Positions 7,538 through 16,916 of a stretch of 64,000 nt of DNA are shown here, piece after piece; positions within the stretch are counted from its first letter, which is position 1; each line of letters opens with the position of its first letter. The position numbers and the translations under genes are program-made. This DNA is from Pseudolabrys sp. (lineage in GTDB: Bacteria; Pseudomonadota; Alphaproteobacteria; Rhizobiales; Xanthobacteraceae), in assembly GCA_017849615.1 (NCBI GenBank), contig JAFIGS010000023.1:19871-83870 (forward strand), given 5' to 3'. The notes beneath the pieces are model-generated. The model was given only the letters and a program-made list of their open reading frames with translations. It made no database searches and was not told the origin of the DNA.

Positions 7538-8741
7538 CGGCGACGGTCTCCGGCGCGGACGGCACCAGCCGATCGTAGGCGGCGACATACTTGCCGGCTT
7601 CCCGCGTCCAGCTAAAGGCGTGTTGCGCCAGCCGCGCCGCCTCGTCGGAACAGCGGGCGCGCAGCTCATCGTCCTGCATCAGCGTCGCGCAGGCGCGCGC
7701 CAGATCGGCCGGCGTGTCGCCCTCGGCATAGACACCCGCGCCGCCGAGCAGGCGCCGCGTCTCGAACAGCGGATAGGCGACGCTGGGGACGCCGAGCGCG
7801 CTGTATTCGAACACCTTGTTCATGCTGATCTTGTCGTTATAGGCATTCACCGGATCGGGGATAATGCCGATATCGAAGGTGTTGAGCTGGCGCAACAGAT
7901 CCTTGCCGTTCAGGTAGCCGGTGAAGGTGACGAAATCGCCGAGGCCGCGGCTGTCCGCCAGCGCGCGCGCCGACGCGAGCGCCGGGCCGTCGCCGACGAT
8001 GACGGCATGGAAATCGCGCTGGCCGTGATCACGAACGAGATGGTCGAGCGCCATCACCAGATGATCGACGCCGTCCTGATCGCCGATGACGCCGACATAA
8101 CCGAGCACGAACTTCTCGCGGCGGCGCAGGCCGGGATCGGGCGGCAGACGATAGATGCGCGACTTGTCCGGGATGCTGTAGACGGTGACGACGTCCTTGG
8201 GGTCCCGGCCGCCGCGCGTGATCGCCAGCTCGCGATAGGTTTCGTTCGACGAGATCACGAGATCGGCCGACATGAAGGTCAGCCGCTCCGCCAGCAGCAA
8301 GGCGCGGTGGATGAGTCCCTTGCGGTTGAACTTGGCCTCGAACAGCTCGGGGCAGACATCGTGGTGATCGAACACGAAGCGTTTGCCCATCAGCTTGAAC
8401 GGCAGGGCGACGAGGAAGATGAGATCCGGCGGATTGCAGCCCTGGATCACGGTGAAGCCGCGCTCGCGCCAGACGCGCCACAGCAGGCGGAATTCGTGGA
8501 ACAGCGCGGCGGCATATTCGAACATGAAGGCGAAGCGCCCGCGCGCCTCGAGCGGCAGCGGATGCCGGTAAATGGCAATGCCGTCGAGCTCCTCGTAGAG
8601 CGAGGGATGACGCTCGTTTGTCGGGCAGATGACCGAAACGGTCCAGCCGGCCTGGCGCAACGCCAGCGCTTCCTGCCAGACGCGGCGATCCATCGGCACG
8701 GGCAGATTCTCAACGACAATGACGCACGACCTCTCGGCCAT
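7515..8741 (-). CDS. Family 4-type glycosyltransferase
   Basis: The 408-aa product has the GT-B layout. The N-terminal half begins CVIVVENLPVPMDRRVWQEALAL, typical of GT4 enzymes acting on bacterial polysaccharides. The C-terminal nucleotide-sugar domain contains LGYVGVIGDQDGVDHLV and a conserved Glu in MNKVFEYSALGVPSVAY (the E-x7-E-like region). It probably adds one sugar of the exopolysaccharide repeat unit in the cytoplasm. Its 3' end overlaps the beta-barrel gene, and it lies 24 bases downstream of a GT2-like gene on the same strand. Donor and linkage cannot be told from sequence. Confidence 0.85.
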   Translation of the reverse strand: MAERSCVIVVENLPVPMDRRVWQEALALRQAGWTVSVICPTNERHPSLYEELDGIAIYRHPLPLEARGRFAFMFEYAAALFHEFRLLWRVWRERGFTVIQGCNPPDLIFLVALPFKLMGKRFVFDHHDVCPELFEAKFNRKGLIHRALLLAERLTFMSADLVISSNETYRELAITRGGRDPKDVVTVYSIPDKSRIYRLPPDPGLRRREKFVLGYVGVIGDQDGVDHLVMALDHLVRDHGQRDFHAVIVGDGPALASARALADSRGLGDFVTFTGYLNGKDLLRQLNTFDIGIIPDPVNAYNDKISMNKVFEYSALGVPSVAYPLFETRRLLGGAGVYAEGDTPADLARACATLMQDDELRARCSDEAARLAQHAFSWTREAGKYVAAYDRLVPSAPETVAVKIEGKR

Positions 8742-8765
8742 CGGGCTTCTCCGTATGTCTTGAAG

Positions 8766-9620
8766 TCAGGCGGCGGCGGGACGGCGCGACTTGAGCGCGA
8801 CCGCGACCGCGGTGCGAAAGGCGCGGACGGGCAACTGCCGCGTTCCGACCAGCCAGACGCCAACGGCGAGCTTGCGCGCGAACTCGACGCCGATGCGCGG
8901 CTGCTGGCGAGCGTGGCGCGCCAGCGCGATGAGCCCGCCGCGATAATACTTCGGCCGCAGTTGCGGGGATTTATCGCGATGGCCGATGACCGGAGCAGGC
9001 ACATACAGCGATTGCGCACTCGCCAGGTAGGCGCGCAGGGCGAACTCGGTATCCTCGCCGCCGCCGTTCACGGTGCCGACGCCGAGCGTCTCGTCGAAGA
9101 CCGCGGCGGAGCGCAGCACATGCCCGCGCACGAACATCGTGTTCGACGACACTTCGCGAACGACGTCGCGCGCCGTGGCGCGCCCGGCGCGGTCGGCCAG
9201 CGCGATCGGCACCGGCGCCGACGAATATTTGCTGAACCACAGCCCCAGCTTCGATTCGGTAGCGAAAGAACGCGTGATGGACTCGAGCACGCCCGCGGGA
9301 TACCAGCAATCGTCGTCGGGAAAGCCGACGACGGTCGTCGAATCGATCATGCCGTTGGACTTGGCATAGGTCAGCAACAGGTTGCGCGCCGCCGATAGCG
9401 ACATCGCTTCGGTGCACGGAATCGCCTGCACGAAAGCCGGCAGACTCCGGCTCAGCGCCCAATAGCGATACTCGGGGCACCTTTGCAGCAGCAGAAGAAT
9501 TCCGATCGACACGCGCGTATCGAGAACCGCGGCGGCCTGCTCGACGCTGCGCACCATGCGCTCGAGCACATCGATACGTCCGGATTCGACATCCGACGTT
9601 GAAATGAGAACAAGTTTCAT
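8766..9620 (-). CDS. Family 2-type glycosyltransferase
   Basis: The 284-aa product shows a GT-A core: an N-terminal strand-rich MKLVLISTSD, the metal-binding acidic motif FPDDDCWYP, and GGGEDTEFALRAYL as the probable catalytic base region. It should transfer a sugar to the lipid-linked repeat unit. The ATG at 9620 was chosen because the 18 extra upstream codons (Arg/Cys-rich) do not fit the family. It is the first gene of a two-gene minus-strand unit, divergent from the tyrosine-kinase gene across a 396-bp control region. Confidence 0.8.
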   Translation of the reverse strand: MKLVLISTSDVESGRIDVLERMVRSVEQAAAVLDTRVSIGILLLLQRCPEYRYWALSRSLPAFVQAIPCTEAMSLSAARNLLLTYAKSNGMIDSTTVVGFPDDDCWYPAGVLESITRSFATESKLGLWFSKYSSAPVPIALADRAGRATARDVVREVSSNTMFVRGHVLRSAAVFDETLGVGTVNGGGEDTEFALRAYLASAQSLYVPAPVIGHRDKSPQLRPKYYRGGLIALARHARQQPRIGVEFARKLAVGVWLVGTRQLPVRAFRTAVAVALKSRRPAAA

Positions 9621-10016
9621 CTTACGCCCCAATGACTGTCTGCAACACCGCCGTTGCAACCGGCTGCGGTGCAATGTCTATGGCGGCACATTGCGGCACA
9701 AATAGTAACGTCAGCAGATCGACGACTCCGTTGCACGAAAACAACTTGTTCCGACTCGCGCGTTTGCACATTGCATCGGCACATGCAGCAAGCGACATGA
9801 TGAAAATACGCGCAACACCATCACCTATGTAACGTCACGCAATTGCCGCGCCTTCGACGCATTTGGTTTTCATGCTGCATCGCAGGAACGGTTCAGTCGC
9901 TCTGTTGTTGAGCATCGATATTTTGCGTCGCGCAGCCGGCGTGAGCCGTTCTCTCGGAAGGGCGCGCCCTCGCGTCGTATGATCAGAGGCCGGACGAGCT
10001 CCCGGAGAAATTTTTG
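9621..10016. promoter_or_regulatory. Divergent control region between GT2 and tyrosine-kinase genes
   Basis: 396 bases without a credible gene. It is poorer in G+C than its flanks and full of TTGCA/TGCAA words. The octamer CGGCACAT occurs at 9684-9691 and 9777-9784, with a near copy at 9695. This is a likely site for regulation of both transcription units, but no known operator was recognised. Confidence 0.5.
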
Positions 10017-12350
10017 ATGCTTCAGCACGTCTCGGTGTCAAACGCACGGAACGAGAAACGCGATTCGCCGCCGCCTCCGCCGGAGGTCATGGCAAACTAC
10101 ACACAGCACATCCGCGAAAGCCTGCGCGTACTCAAGCGCCGGCGCGGCGTCATCGCCTTGACGACGCTGGCGTTCGTCGCGGCGGCGATGCTGTTCGTCA
10201 CGCTGGCCGCGCCCCGCTACACGGCCACTGCCACCGTATTGATCGAGCCGCGCCGCTCCAGCGTCGCCGACAATGACGGCAACCAGCAGAAAGGCTCCAG
10301 CCCGACCAGCGACGAGGCAACGGTGAACAGCCAGGCGGTCTTGCTGCAGTCCCAGGGCGTTCTGCGCCGCGTCGTCGATCAGCTCAATCTCGGTGAAGAC
10401 GACGAATTCGGCCGCCGCACCAGCCTGCTCGCTCCGATCATGGGGCTGTTCTCCCCGTCGCGCCCGGCGCTCGCCGAGCTGGATGCGCGAGACCTCGCGG
10501 CCACGAAGGCGGTCAATTATCTCGGCGCCAGCCGGCTGAAGGTGGCGCGCGACGGCTCCACCTTCGTGATCAATATCGACGCCACCTCGGAAAACCCCGA
10601 GAAGGCCGCCAGAATCGCCAACGCGGTGACCAACGCCTATTTCACGGAGCAGGTGCAGAGCAAGCTCGACACGCGCAAGATCGCCACCACATGGTTCGAC
10701 CAGCAACTTCAGACGCTCAGAACCAAGGTTCAGGAGTCCGATCGCGCCGTCGAGGATTATCGCGCCAAGAACAACCTGACCGTCACGCAGGGCGTCACCG
10801 TCAACGACCAGCAACTCACCGATCTCAACAACAAGCTGGTCGAGGCGCATGTGCAAACGGCCGAAGCCCGCGCGCGATTCGAGCAGGTCGAGAGCATTGC
10901 CAAGACCAAGGGCGACCCCGGCACCATCGCGCAGGCGCTCTCCTCGGACGTCATCACGCGGCTGCGCACGCAGTACGCGGACGTGACCAAGACGCTTGCC
11001 GACGTCTCGAGCAAGTATGGCCCGCAGCACCCTCTGGTGATGAACGCCAAGGCGCAATTGCGCGAGACCAAGAGATTGATCGACGAAGAGGTGCGCCGGA
11101 TTCTCGAAAGCACCCGCCAGGCCTACACCGTCGCCCGGTCCCGCGAGGATGCGCTCACGCGCAGCCTGGCGAACATGAAGACGACATCGAACGAATCCGG
11201 TCTCGAGCAGGTTCGCCTGCGCGAGCTGCAGCGCGAGGCCGACGCCACGCGCACGCTCTACGAGACATTCCTCGCCCGATACAAGGAGACGAGAGCGCAG
11301 GAGACGCTGGAGCTCCCCGACGCGCGCCTGGTGGCGAAGGCGGCCGTGCCGCTCCAGCCGTCGTTCCCGAAAAGCACATTGATTCTCGCCGCGGCCGGCA
11401 TGCTCGGCCTCGGCCTCGGCGGCGCGCTCGCCTTCCTGCTCGACAGCGCCGACCACCGCGTCAAGTCGCTGCGGCACGCCGAGGAAGTCACCGGCGTGCC
11501 GACCCTGGCGGCCATACCCGTGATCGGGACGCGCGAGCTTTCGCATCGCGCCAACAAGGGACGCGCGGCGCTCGAGCATTACGATCCGAACGCCATTCAG
11601 TTGCTGCCGACGGCGATGCAGCCGCCCTTGATGCGCTACGTTCTGGACGAGCCAACCTCGCTGTTCGCCGAATCGGTGCGCGCGGTGCGCCTCGCGATCC
11701 AGCGCGCCGCGCGGCACGGGCCGGCCAAATCGATCGTGGTGACGTCGTCGATCGACGGCGAAGGCAAGACGACGCTCGCCGCCAATCTCGCGCTGTCGAT
11801 CGCCGCCCTTGGCCAACGCACAATTCTGGTCGAGGGCGACCTGCGCAATCCCGAGATGAGCCGCTCGCTGTGCCCGCAGGCGCAGGTGGGCGTCGTCGAG
11901 GTGGCGCTGGGACAGGCGCCGATCGAGCAGGCGCTGTTCGTCGACCGCCCGACCGGACTTGCCGTGCTCCCCTCGCCGCCCCGGCCGCGCGGCGCCTCCA
12001 ATGAATTCGTTTTCTCCGATGCGATGCGCAACATGCTGGACCGCCTGCGCACGCATTTCGACTGCGTCATCATCGACTCGCCGCCGCTCGTGCCGCTCGT
12101 CGATGCGCGCGCGCTCGGCGAAATCGCCGACCGCGTGCTCCTGACGATCCGCTGGGACGCCACGCCGCGCGATGTCGTGGCCCAGGCGCTCGAAACGCTG
12201 GCGCCGATGCAGGACCGCCTCCTCGGCACGGTGCTCACGCGCGTCGACATGCAGAAGCTGCGTGACTACGACTACTATCGCAGCAGCTCCTACATCACAC
12301 CTTACTCCTATCTCGGCCAGCCGCGCGCCGGCGCCACGGAGTCGACGTGA
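10017..12350 (+). CDS. Polysaccharide co-polymerase / tyrosine autokinase (Wzc/ExoP-like)
   Basis: The 777-aa inner-membrane protein joins a Wzz-type chain-length domain to a cytoplasmic BY-kinase. The first membrane helix is at about residues 45-65; then comes a long periplasmic coiled-coil region and a second helix at about 455-475 ([22 protein letters not shown]). The kinase part shows Walker A ([12 protein letters not shown]), Walker A' ([11 protein letters not shown]) and Walker B ([12 protein letters not shown]). The C-terminus has the Tyr cluster ([18 protein letters not shown]) that is autophosphorylated in this family. It controls polymerisation and export. ATG 10017 follows a GGAG site. 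Its stop overlaps the next start. Confidence 0.93.
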   Translation: MLQHVSVSNARNEKRDSPPPPPEVMANYTQHIRESLRVLKRRRGVIALTTLAFVAAAMLFVTLAAPRYTATATVLIEPRRSSVADNDGNQQKGSSPTSDEATVNSQAVLLQSQGVLRRVVDQLNLGEDDEFGRRTSLLAPIMGLFSPSRPALAELDARDLAATKAVNYLGASRLKVARDGSTFVINIDATSENPEKAARIANAVTNAYFTEQVQSKLDTRKIATTWFDQQLQTLRTKVQESDRAVEDYRAKNNLTVTQGVTVNDQQLTDLNNKLVEAHVQTAEARARFEQVESIAKTKGDPGTIAQALSSDVITRLRTQYADVTKTLADVSSKYGPQHPLVMNAKAQLRETKRLIDEEVRRILESTRQAYTVARSREDALTRSLANMKTTSNESGLEQVRLRELQREADATRTLYETFLARYKETRAQETLELPDARLVAKAAVPLQPSFPKSTLILAAAGMLGLGLGGALAFLLDSADHRVKSLRHAEEVTGVPTLAAIPVIGTRELSHRANKGRAALEHYDPNAIQLLPTAMQPPLMRYVLDEPTSLFAESVRAVRLAIQRAARHGPAKSIVVTSSIDGEGKTTLAANLALSIAALGQRTILVEGDLRNPEMSRSLCPQAQVGVVEVALGQAPIEQALFVDRPTGLAVLPSPPRPRGASNEFVFSDAMRNMLDRLRTHFDCVIIDSPPLVPLVDARALGEIADRVLLTIRWDATPRDVVAQALETLAPMQDRLLGTVLTRVDMQKLRDYDYYRSSSYITPYSYLGQPRAGATEST

Positions 12351-12769
12351 GGATGCGCGCTGCGGCGGTGCTGGTCGCCACCGCGATGCTGGGGCTGGGC
12401 GCGGCCAGCGCCATGGCGGCCAACGGCTGTGTGCAGAGCCGCGACTACATCCTCGGCGGCATGGCCGGGCCCCTCATCAAGCCCGCCCATCTTTATCGGG
12501 ATCTTTTCAAGGTCTGTCTGCAAACGCTCGAGCTGGCGAACGTGAAAGATGCCCATGTGCTCAAGGCCGGGCTGATCGCCATCGAGCCGCAGCGCGATAC
12601 CCTGATGGCGACGGCCTCGACGCTGACGCAGTTCTGCCGCCGCTTCCCGCGCGGCACCGCTCGGGTTTTCACGCCGGGAGAACAACGGCAGCCAAAATCG
12701 ACCGCGCTCGTCGTGCTGATGCCCGCGCTTTCCGCAAGATCGTGCCAGGCCAAGCGAGGTGGCTCATGA
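12347..12769 (+). CDS. Hypothetical secreted protein (140 aa)
   Basis: The product begins with a signal peptide ([19 protein letters not shown]) and continues as a ~115-residue mature domain with four Cys residues (NGCV, KVCL, QFCR, RSCQ). The GTG at 12347 overlaps the stop of the tyrosine-kinase gene (GTGA); ATG 12353 is an alternative. The stop overlaps the ATG of the acyltransferase gene. Tight coupling on both sides argues that it is real and works in polysaccharide assembly, probably in the periplasm. Family not recognised. Confidence 0.6.
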   Translation: MRMRAAAVLVATAMLGLGAASAMAANGCVQSRDYILGGMAGPLIKPAHLYRDLFKVCLQTLELANVKDAHVLKAGLIAIEPQRDTLMATASTLTQFCRRFPRGTARVFTPGEQRQPKSTALVVLMPALSARSCQAKRGGS

Positions 12770-13293
12770 GCGATTCTTCGACCTTACAGACATCCGCGGC
12801 GCAGGCGCCGCGCCGGGGCAGACAGCGCAGCCTCAACGCGTTCGGCCGGCTGCGGCGGGCGCTGGTGCGCGCCAAGGCGCTGTATTTCACGCGGGTCTGG
12901 GGCATGGACATCGATCCGACCGCATCGTTCTCGCTGAGCGCGCGCTTCGACAAGACCTACCCCGCCGGCGTGCATGTCGGCGCCTGGAGCTACATCGCGT
13001 TCGACGTCGCGATCCTCGCCCACGACATGACGCGCGGGCTCTATCTGCATACGCGCATTGGCAAGAACTGCTTCATCGGCGCGCGCAGCATCATCCTGCC
13101 GGGCATCCAGATCGGCGACGGCAGCGTTGTCGGCAGCGGCAGCGTGGTGACCAAGGACGTGCCGCCGCGCTGCGTCGTGGCCGGCAATCCGGCGCAGATC
13201 ATCCGCCGCGATATCGACGTCGGCCGTTACGGGCGCTTCAGCGACGCCGAGGAAAACAAGGCGCGGCTTGCCGCGGCGGGAGCGTTCGATTGA
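12766..13293 (+). CDS. Hexapeptide-repeat acyltransferase (WcaF-like)
   Basis: The 175-aa product is a left-handed beta-helix transferase. The repeats are clear in [37 protein letters not shown], followed by the family-typical [14 protein letters not shown] catalytic His is probably the one in ILAHDM. Such enzymes acetylate (or otherwise acylate) sugars of the repeat unit from acyl-CoA. ATG 12766 overlaps the upstream stop (ATGA); the stop at 13291-13293 overlaps the next ATG (TGATG). A longer in-frame reading upstream is a frame shadow of the kinase gene. Confidence 0.87.
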   Translation: MSDSSTLQTSAAQAPRRGRQRSLNAFGRLRRALVRAKALYFTRVWGMDIDPTASFSLSARFDKTYPAGVHVGAWSYIAFDVAILAHDMTRGLYLHTRIGKNCFIGARSIILPGIQIGDGSVVGSGSVVTKDVPPRCVVAGNPAQIIRRDIDVGRYGRFSDAEENKARLAAAGAFD

Positions 13294-14306
13294 TGCGGCC
13301 ACCGATGCAGCCCCTGTTTCTGATCCAGAGCCACAAGGAGCCCGCGCAACTGGCGCGGCTCGTTCGCGTCTTGCGGGGCGGCTGTCCGGACAGCCATGTG
13401 CTCATCAGCCACGACATTCGCGGCGCGGCGCTGCCGGCATCGACATTCGGCGGCGACCCGCGCGTCCACGTCATCGGCGGCAAGGGCGGCCGCGGCGATT
13501 TCGAGATCGTGGACGGTTATCTCGCCGCGCTGCGCTGGGCGCGCGACCATATCGACTACGACTGGATCACCAATCTCAGCGGACAGGATTATCCGGTATC
13601 TTCGCTCGAGGCCTTCACCGCCGAACTGGCCGGCGCGGAGCACGACGGCTTTCTTCACCATTTCGATGCGGTGAAGCAGGACGCGATCGACATGCAGCCG
13701 ATGCACTGGCCGCCCGGACACGGCCACGGTCGCTATTACTTTCAGTATAAAAAGGTCAAGGACAGCGCGAGCGTAATCGAGCGCGCGGCGCTGAAGGCAC
13801 CGCGCATCGTCTTCGACCGGCTCGATGCGCCGTACCGGATCAACACCGCCTATGGTCTGCTGTTCGGCCGCCGTGCCGCGGCGCCGCCGTTCACCGAACG
13901 CTTTCGCTGCTACGCCGGCAGCTACTGGCACACGATCCGGCGCGCCTGCGCCGACTATCTGCTCGACTTCACCGACGGCAACCCGGACATCGTCGGCTAC
14001 ATGCGCCGCGTCCTGATCCCCGACGAGAGTTTCGTCCAGACGGTGCTGGTGAATGAGCCGCGCTTTCGCTTCGTCAATGACAACCGCCGCTACTACAACA
14101 TGCGGGGCTCGCGGCGCGGGCACCCGCAGGCTCTGAGGGCGGACGACGCCCCGGATTTTCTCGGCAAGCAGTACGTTTTCGCGCGCAAGTTCGAGACCAC
14201 CAACGGCGCGGCGTTTTTCGACCGGCTCGACGCCGTCGCCCTGGCGCCGCACGCGGACCCGACGGAAGAATTTACTCGGCCGGCTGCGGCCGTGCCGGTG
14301 CCCTGA
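13293..14306 (+). CDS. GT14-like (core-2/I-branching type) glycosyltransferase
   Basis: The 337-aa product resembles the 'Branch' family of beta-1,6-N-acetylglucosaminyltransferases: it opens PLFLIQSHKEPAQLARLVRVL, has the conserved WITNLSGQDYPV segment and later IPDESFVQTVLVNEP. In bacteria such genes are usually found in surface-polysaccharide clusters. The proposed role is adding a sugar side branch. Start ATG 13293 overlaps the acyltransferase stop. The final 35 bases overlap the convergent flippase gene. Confidence 0.78.
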   Translation: MRPPMQPLFLIQSHKEPAQLARLVRVLRGGCPDSHVLISHDIRGAALPASTFGGDPRVHVIGGKGGRGDFEIVDGYLAALRWARDHIDYDWITNLSGQDYPVSSLEAFTAELAGAEHDGFLHHFDAVKQDAIDMQPMHWPPGHGHGRYYFQYKKVKDSASVIERAALKAPRIVFDRLDAPYRINTAYGLLFGRRAAAPPFTERFRCYAGSYWHTIRRACADYLLDFTDGNPDIVGYMRRVLIPDESFVQTVLVNEPRFRFVNDNRRYYNMRGSRRGHPQALRADDAPDFLGKQYVFARKFETTNGAAFFDRLDAVALAPHADPTEEFTRPAAAVPVP

Positions 14307-15750
14307 GCCCGCGGATATCGACAGCGAGATCCCGGAGCAGGCGCAAGGTCGCGCGGTCGAACACGACGAGCGCCACCGCATAGGTCACGGCGCCGACCGC
14401 GACTTCGGCAATCAACCGCGCCATCGTCGCCTGCCCTTGCATCGCGATTTCGACGGCGATCACCACAGCCGCCATCAAGGCCGCCGCCGCCAGGGAACGG
14501 ATGACCGCTCCGACCTGCCGCGCCACCGGGATGCCGAGATAGCGCCGGATCGCATAGACGCTCCACGGCGCGCCGACGAGATGGCGCATGACCCAGGCCA
14601 GCGCAATCGCCGGCAGGCCGTAGCCCGCGGTCAGCAATGCGGCGATGATCGAAACGGCGCAAGCCAGCGCCGCATAGAATACGAGCCCCGCCTGGCGCCC
14701 GCGTGCGCGCAACGCCGGGCCGACCAGCACGCGGTTGAATCCGACCACCCAGCCCAGCGCCGCCACCTGGGCGACGATCACCGCGGGCTCCCATTTCGCC
14801 GAGAAGATCGTGCCGACCAGATCCGGCATGACCAAAGCCAGCCCGGTAAAGATCGGCGCCGCGACCGCGGTAATGAGGCGCGTCGCCTTGAGGAAGGCAT
14901 CTGCGGTGTCCCGCCCGGCGCGCTCGAGCGCCGCGAAGAACGACAGGCCGAAGCGGATCGCGAAGGTCTGTACCAGATTGGCGGTTTCATCGATCAGGCG
15001 CTGCGCGAACTGGAAGTATCCGAGGATCGTCGCACCGTGGACATAGCCGATCACCAGCCAGAACAGGCGCGTCATCACGCCCCATAGCAGGCGCTCGATG
15101 CTGAGCGCCGCGCCGAACGAGATCAGCTTGCGAAACTCCGCGGGATGGAAGCGCAAGCGCGGCCACCTCGATATCACCGGCGCGACCGCCAGCAAGGTCG
15201 CGACCGAGCCCGCCAGGGTGCCAAGCACCAGCGACCATGCGCCGAAATGCAAATAGGCGAGAAGCGCGGTCGCGAGGATGGTGACGATTCGGGTCGCCGT
15301 CATGCGCAAAGTGACCGCGGCGGCGCGCATCTTGCGCACGAGCAGCCCGGTCGGCGCCGCGACCAGCGCGTTGAGCGGAAGAATGAACACCGCGGCTTTC
15401 AGAAGCTGCGCGATCTCGGGCTCGTTGTAGAACCGGCCGACCGCGTCGGCGCCGACAAAACAGAGCGCCGCCGCCAGAACGGACATCACGATGACGACGG
15501 TGAAGGCCGTATCGGACGCGCGCGTATGCGCCGACCGCGCCCCGACAAGGGCCTCGACCATGCCAAGCTGCGCGATGATTTCGACCGTTCCGACAATGGC
15601 GAGCGCCACGGCCGCCTTGCCGATCTCGGCCGGCGTGAGCAGCCAGGCCAGCGTAAAGACGAGCCCGAGACCGGCAAGACCGTTGAGGACGCTTTCCGCG
15701 ATGCTCCACGGCACCGCGCGCACGACTTGCTTCTTCAGGCGTTTCGACAC
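14272..15750 (-). CDS. Polysaccharide repeat-unit flippase (Wzx/MOP superfamily)
   Basis: The 492-aa product is a multi-pass membrane protein with about 12-14 hydrophobic helices and a basic N-terminus (MSKRLKKQVVRAVPWSIAES), in the pattern of the polysaccharide-synthesis branch of the MOP exporters. It should move lipid-linked repeat units across the inner membrane. It lies 12 bases downstream of the pyruvyltransferase gene on the same strand, so the two probably form one transcript. Its 3' end overlaps the GT14-like gene in antisense. Confidence 0.88.
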   Translation of the reverse strand: MSKRLKKQVVRAVPWSIAESVLNGLAGLGLVFTLAWLLTPAEIGKAAVALAIVGTVEIIAQLGMVEALVGARSAHTRASDTAFTVVIVMSVLAAALCFVGADAVGRFYNEPEIAQLLKAAVFILPLNALVAAPTGLLVRKMRAAAVTLRMTATRIVTILATALLAYLHFGAWSLVLGTLAGSVATLLAVAPVISRWPRLRFHPAEFRKLISFGAALSIERLLWGVMTRLFWLVIGYVHGATILGYFQFAQRLIDETANLVQTFAIRFGLSFFAALERAGRDTADAFLKATRLITAVAAPIFTGLALVMPDLVGTIFSAKWEPAVIVAQVAALGWVVGFNRVLVGPALRARGRQAGLVFYAALACAVSIIAALLTAGYGLPAIALAWVMRHLVGAPWSVYAIRRYLGIPVARQVGAVIRSLAAAALMAAVVIAVEIAMQGQATMARLIAEVAVGAVTYAVALVVFDRATLRLLRDLAVDIRGLRAPARPQPAE

Positions 15751-15762
15751 CGCCGGCCCGCT

Positions 15763-16785
15763 CTATTCCGCCGCCGAGGGGACGTCGCCGGTGCCGACCC
15801 GGTCGGAGCCGCCGAGCCAGAGGCCGGCATAGCGCTGGAGCTTGCCATAACTGCCTTCGCTGTAACGCACCTCCTTGTTCATCAGCGCGGCGAGGATCAT
15901 GCCGTGCAGCCGGTCCGTGTCGATCTCGGCATAGGGCCGGAAACGCGCCACCGCGCGGGCCACCAGGCTGTCGCGATAGACGCGCCACAGCGCGTAATTC
16001 GACACCAGGTGGCGCAGCGGATTGTCGATGGTCTGCCACTTGCGGAGCGCGCGCAGCGTGAAGCGCGAGACACGGCCATTGAGCTCGTCCCAGTCGAATT
16101 GCGCGGCGTTGTCGATGTTGCGGCTCTCCCGGTCGCGCCGCCGGACAACCAGCGTGCCGCGTTCGCGCTCCGGCACGGCGAGCGCAGGCCGCTCCCAGAG
16201 CTGGTGCGCCATGTCGGGCATCAGGTCGCCGCCGGCATTGGCTTCGCGCAGGAACGTCAGCGATTCGCGGTCGCGGACGAAGATGTAAAGCTGGCGATGC
16301 GCCGACAGCAGGCGCGCCGAGCGCCCGCGCTGGGCGATGCTCGCGAAATGGATCGTCTGCGGCAGAACGACGATCGGCGTATCGGGATAGCGCGCGATGA
16401 TCAGTTCGCGGAACATCTGGAACTGCGGCCAGATATCGCCGAAGTTGCCGCCGCCGTGCAGGACGATGGCGCAGCCGCGCTGCATCAGCGCATCGAGATC
16501 GCGGATCGACGGCTTCAGCACCACCGATGCCTCGTCGTGACGGCCGCGCCGCGTGAAATCGTGCATGCTGAACCGGCCGAGCACCGTATAGCCGTAGTCG
16601 TCGAGAAACGCGTCGGCGCCCTGATGGATCAGGAGATCGCCGACATTGTCGTGCACCGGATAGTCGAGATAGACGATCGGCCGCGACGGCGGCAGCACCG
16701 ACGCAATGCCGCCGAGCCGTTCCTTCAGGCCGCGCATCGTCGCCTGATGCCGCGTCAGTGTCGTGTCGGGTGCTGGCGGTACCAT
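15763..16785 (-). CDS. Polysaccharide pyruvyltransferase family protein
   Basis: The 340-aa product contains the PS_pyruv_trans signature: YLDYPVHDNVGDLLIHQGADAF early on, then IVLHGGGNFGDIWPQF and PIVVLPQTIHF. These enzymes move pyruvate from PEP to a sugar, forming an acidic ketal. ATG 16785 has an AAGGA site seven bases upstream; longer starts exist to 16842. It is divergent from the polymerase gene across about 130 bases. A pyruvyl substituent would make the polymer acidic, as in succinoglycan. Confidence 0.87.
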   Translation of the reverse strand: MVPPAPDTTLTRHQATMRGLKERLGGIASVLPPSRPIVYLDYPVHDNVGDLLIHQGADAFLDDYGYTVLGRFSMHDFTRRGRHDEASVVLKPSIRDLDALMQRGCAIVLHGGGNFGDIWPQFQMFRELIIARYPDTPIVVLPQTIHFASIAQRGRSARLLSAHRQLYIFVRDRESLTFLREANAGGDLMPDMAHQLWERPALAVPERERGTLVVRRRDRESRNIDNAAQFDWDELNGRVSRFTLRALRKWQTIDNPLRHLVSNYALWRVYRDSLVARAVARFRPYAEIDTDRLHGMILAALMNKEVRYSEGSYGKLQRYAGLWLGGSDRVGTGDVPSAAE

Positions 16786-16916
16786 TTGATCCTTGCTCAC
16801 CGGCGAACGATGCCCCGCAATCTGGTCACAGTGATGGCGCAAGTAGATTTATCGGCGGAACTTCGGCTGCTCAAAATTTCGGCACGCATGCGAGACACGA
16901 AACCGGTGACGCAACG